A DNA stretch of 8,113 bases from an uncultured Mycoplasmatota bacterium (GTDB lineage Bacteria; Bacillota_I; Bacilli_A; RF39; UBA660), in assembly GCA_900554615.1 (NCBI GenBank), contig USIB01000057.1:1-8113 (forward strand), given 5' to 3'. Positions within the stretch are counted from its first letter, which is position 1. Each line of letters begins with the position of its first letter. The position numbers and the translations under genes are program-made. The notes below the pieces were generated by a model. That model did no database searches and had not been told where the DNA came from. It saw only the letters and a program-made list of their open reading frames with translations. This document shows, one piece after another, positions 5,360 through 8,113 of this stretch.

Positions 5360-5378
5360 TTTTTATTAGTAATAAAAA
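5360..5378. promoter_or_regulatory. 19-bp palindrome upstream of the calcium ATPase gene
   Basis: TTTTTATTA (5360-5368) and TAATAAAAA (5370-5378) are perfect reverse complements around a single central G. The spacing is too tight for an RNA hairpin without opening the centre, so a dimeric repressor site is the more natural reading. It lies about 40 bp before the ATPase start codon, in the only space where that gene's promoter can be. No convincing -35/-10 pair is visible there; TAATAT (5393-5398) is the best -10 candidate. The base composition makes chance a real alternative. Confidence 0.35.
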
Positions 5379-5418
5379 CAAATAACCATAAGTAATATTT
5401 AACATAAGGAGGAGCATT

Positions 5419-8028
5419 ATGTTAAATAATAATGGTTTAAAAGATGAAGAAGTAATAGAATCCAGACATAAATATGGAAACAATTGCATATCAGGAAAAA
5501 ATGAAAATACCTTTTTCAGCCTATTCATCGAGACACTTGGAGACCCAATAATAAAAATACTACTAATAGCCCTTGCTATAAAAACAATATTCCTATTCAA
5601 AGATTTCGATTACTTTGAAACAATAGGAATAGTAGTGGCAATAGTAGTAGCCTCTATCATATCCGCAGTCAGTGAATATGGCTCTAGTAAAGCATTTGCT
5701 CGTATGCAAGAAGAATCCAGTAAAATAAAAATAAAAGTAAAAAGAAATGGTGATGCAAAAGAAATACCAATAGATGATGTTGTAGTAGGAGATATCATTA
5801 TTTTAACCAGTGGAGATAGAGTAGCCGCTGACGGGATAATAATAAGTGGAAAGTTATCCGTAGATGAGTCTTCCCTTAATGGAGAAAGTAAAGAATCATA
5901 TAAAGAAGAAACAAAAAGCATAAATAATCCAAGTGAAAGTAATAAAGTTTATAGAGGAACTACCATTAGTGAAGGTTATGCCGAAGCAGTAGTTACATTA
6001 GTAGGAATGAATACACTATATGGTAAAATGGCTAAATCCCTAACAGAAAAAGAAGAAGAGTCTCCTCTTAAAGCAAGACTTAATAACTTAGCAAAAATAA
6101 TAAGCAGAATAGGCTATGCAATGGCCATCCTAATAGCCATTTCCTATCTATTCTCAAAGATATTCATTCTAAATAATTTCAATATAAATATCATCAGTAG
6201 AATAACATTCAATACATTTATAGGCTATTTACTAGAAGCAATGACACTAGCAGTATCAGTACTAGTAATGTCAGTACCAGAAGGCCTTCCAATGATGATA
6301 ACACTAGTATTATCAACAAATAGCAAAAAAATGTTATCCAATAATGTTCTAGTAAGGAAAATGGTAGGAATAGAAACCGCAGGCTCACTTAATATACTAT
6401 TCACCGATAAAACAGGTACCCTAACTAAAGGAAAAATGGAAGTAGTAAAAGTAGTCCAAGGGAATCTAACAGAATACCATTCCAAAATAAACCTTACTGA
6501 CACCTATCAAAAGATACTAGAAGATGCCCTTATCTATAATAATGATAGTGAATACGATAAAATAAGCAATAGCGTAATAGGAGGTAACATTACAGATAAA
6601 GCATTACTTTCCTATGTAGGTAAGTATAAAGATAATAACATAAAAATAATAGATAAAGTTCTATTCAATAGTAGAAATAAATATTCCATTAGTGTAATCG
6701 AAAAAGAAGGTAAGAGAATCAAATTAATCAAAGGTGCTCCTGATAAAATAATAAGATACACTTCAAATTATATAGATAACGATGGAAAAAGAAAAAAACT
6801 AGACAAAGAAGTACTAAATAAATATATAGAAAGAGAGACCAATCTAGGACTTAGAGCCATTGTTATAGCCATATCAGATAGTACTTATCCAACAGATAGT
6901 ATAAGAAGTAGTACCCTAGTAGGAGTAATATTTATAAAAGATGAGACACGAGAAGAAGCCATAGATGGAGTAAAACTAATAAAAAGTGCAGGTATCAATA
7001 TCGTCATGGTAACAGGAGATAGTATAAATACCGCTTTATCTATAGCTAAAGAAACCAAAATAGTAGATAACCCAAGTGATATAGTAATTACATCAGCAGA
7101 ATTAAATAAATTAAGTGATAGAGAAGTAATGAATATATTGCCTAAACTAAAAGTAGTAGCAAGAGCCCTTCCTGAAGATAAAGAAAGACTAGTAACCCTA
7201 GCCAAAAAACTAAATCTAGTAACAGGCATGACAGGAGATGGAGTAAACGATTCAACGGCCCTAAGAAGAGCAGATGTATCATTTGCTATGGGTAGTGGAA
7301 CAGAAGTAGCAAAAGAAGCCTCAGATATCGTAATATTAGATGATAATATACTTTCAATATCTAAAGCCATACTATATGGAAGAACAATCTTTAAAAATAT
7401 TAGAAAGTTTATAATATTTCAATTAACAGTTAATTTAGCCGCTAGTAGTCTAGCCCTAATAGGACCATTTATTGGAGTACCAAGTCCTATAACAGTTATA
7501 CAAATGTTGTGGATTAATATGGTCATGGATACACTAGCAGGACTTGCTTTCTCTTATGAAGCACCTAAAATAGAATATATGAAAGAGGAGCCAAAGAAAA
7601 GAGACGAAATGATAATAAATAGATATATGTTTAATGAAATAATAGTATCAGGACTATATCTTTTAATAATATGTTTATTATTCTTAAAACTACCTAATAT
7701 AAAATCTCTTTTTACAAATGATAGTCATTTTATGACAGCCTTCTTTACTTTATTTATCTTTCTAGCAGTTAATAATCTATTTAATGCTCGTACTCATAGA
7801 CTAAATATATTTAGTCATATAAAAGAAAATAAACCATTTATATTAATTATAATATTTATAATAATAGTTCAAATATTTATAGTATATTCTGGAATAACTA
7901 TCTTTGGTACTACATCTCTAAATATGAAAGAAATAACCTTTATATTTATTATATCTCTTTCTATTATACCAGTAGATTTAATTAGAAAGATTCTAACTAA
8001 AAAAGTAAGAGGAAGTATTGGAGTATAA
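5419..8028 (+). CDS. PMCA-type calcium-translocating P-type ATPase
   Basis: This P2-type ATPase would export Ca2+ from the cytoplasm using ATP. The 869 residues carry the full set in order: cation N-terminal domain (about 1-60), M1-M2 (about 43-87), actuator domain with DESSLNGES (149-157), M3-M4 with PEGLP (287-291), DKTGTLT with phosphorylated Asp330, nucleotide-binding KGAP (438-441), TGD (532-534), TGDGVND (605-611) and six C-terminal membrane segments. M5 has FQLTVN (667-672) and M6 has the Asn700/Asp704 pair, the pattern of PMCA pumps with a single Ca2+ site, rather than SERCA. No calmodulin-binding tail is present. Two residues are unusual: NGES instead of TGES, and NDSTAL instead of NDAPAL in the hinge. 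AAGGAGG (5406-5412) is 6 nt before the ATG. It follows a terminator, so it should have its own promoter. The ion is inferred from the family. Confidence 0.9.
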   Translation: MLNNNGLKDEEVIESRHKYGNNCISGKNENTFFSLFIETLGDPIIKILLIALAIKTIFLFKDFDYFETIGIVVAIVVASIISAVSEYGSSKAFARMQEESSKIKIKVKRNGDAKEIPIDDVVVGDIIILTSGDRVAADGIIISGKLSVDESSLNGESKESYKEETKSINNPSESNKVYRGTTISEGYAEAVVTLVGMNTLYGKMAKSLTEKEEESPLKARLNNLAKIISRIGYAMAILIAISYLFSKIFILNNFNINIISRITFNTFIGYLLEAMTLAVSVLVMSVPEGLPMMITLVLSTNSKKMLSNNVLVRKMVGIETAGSLNILFTDKTGTLTKGKMEVVKVVQGNLTEYHSKINLTDTYQKILEDALIYNNDSEYDKISNSVIGGNITDKALLSYVGKYKDNNIKIIDKVLFNSRNKYSISVIEKEGKRIKLIKGAPDKIIRYTSNYIDNDGKRKKLDKEVLNKYIERETNLGLRAIVIAISDSTYPTDSIRSSTLVGVIFIKDETREEAIDGVKLIKSAGINIVMVTGDSINTALSIAKETKIVDNPSDIVITSAELNKLSDREVMNILPKLKVVARALPEDKERLVTLAKKLNLVTGMTGDGVNDSTALRRADVSFAMGSGTEVAKEASDIVILDDNILSISKAILYGRTIFKNIRKFIIFQLTVNLAASSLALIGPFIGVPSPITVIQMLWINMVMDTLAGLAFSYEAPKIEYMKEEPKKRDEMIINRYMFNEIIVSGLYLLIICLLFLKLPNIKSLFTNDSHFMTAFFTLFIFLAVNNLFNARTHRLNIFSHIKENKPFILIIIFIIIVQIFIVYSGITIFGTTSLNMKEITFIFIISLSIIPVDLIRKILTKKVRGSIGV

Positions 8029-8056
8029 GATAATATATTTACATATTGCCCCTTCA

Positions 8057-8113
8057 ACCATAAACAAGTTTATGTTTTCCGTGGTATGAGGAAGCCTCTA
8101 AAGAGAGTCTTCC
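8057..8113. other. GC-enriched structured segment, cut by window edge
   Basis: Beginning near 8047, the sequence is visibly richer in G+C than other spacers. CATAAA (8059-8064) pairs with TTTATG (8069-8074), and ACCA (8057-8060) can alternatively pair with TGGT (8082-8085). GGAAG (8090-8094) pairs with CTTCC (8109-8113); inside it, after one mismatch, CTCT (8096-8099) pairs with AGAG (8104-8107) around AAAG. A competing small hairpin GAGG/CCTC occupies 8088-8098. This could be the ATPase terminator region, a leader of the next gene, or a small RNA. I do not recognise a known RNA family with confidence. Confidence 0.4.

Noticed and set aside
6885..7370. Minus-strand open frame of 161 codons opposite the ATPase gene
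   Set aside because: It mirrors the conserved hinge region of the ATPase in antisense and has no start signals or family features.
1..8113. Mycoplasma-type code (TGA as Trp)
   Set aside because: There is no in-frame TGA inside any gene, Trp is TGG throughout, and TGA ends yqzL and the DUF212 gene at positions supported by a terminator or the next start.

Overview
The window is strongly AT-rich DNA with every supported gene on the + strand. The gene order (ybeY, dgkA, cdd, era, yqzL, recO), strong AAGGAGG / AGGTGAT ribosome binding sites and sigma-A-type promoters point to a low-GC Firmicute (Bacilli or a Mollicutes-related gut lineage). TGA is used as a stop (yqzL and the DUF212 gene) and Trp is encoded by TGG, so the standard bacterial code fits and the Mycoplasma code does not. 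No stop in the window is TAG. The exact taxon cannot be fixed from this sequence.

Layout. Positions 1-865 hold the 3' part of a gene for a secreted BspA-type leucine-rich-repeat protein made of 26-residue units. Positions 866-1101 are non-coding, with a terminator-like hairpin, two abutting perfect hairpins and a near-consensus promoter. Positions 1102-2950 form a tight four-gene operon: a VanZ-family membrane protein, ybeY (rRNA processing), dgkA (lipid kinase) and cdd (cytidine deaminase), closed by a terminator that contains the cdd stop codon. Positions 2951-3152 hold that terminator, an isolated 13-bp inverted repeat of unusual composition, and an extended -10 promoter. Positions 3153-5336 form a second operon: era, the tiny yqzL, recO and a YuiD-type divergent PAP2 membrane protein, again closed by a terminator that overlaps the last stop codon. 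Positions 5419-8028 encode a PMCA-type calcium P-type ATPase. The last ~70 bases are noticeably richer in G+C, fold into hairpins, and look like the start of a structured RNA or leader cut by the window edge.

How the genes work together. The core is the conserved Firmicute cluster linking ribosome maturation (YbeY, Era), envelope lipid recycling (DgkA, perhaps VanZ and the PAP2-like protein), pyrimidine salvage (Cdd) and recombination repair (RecO). The LRR protein and the calcium pump are flanking genes with their own transcription signals.

I see no CRISPR array, transposase, toxin-antitoxin or phage gene. The most unexplained signals are non-coding: the 2983-3033 inverted repeat, the tandem hairpins at 967-1022, the GC-rich structured tail after 8045, and a terminator-like hairpin inside recO.
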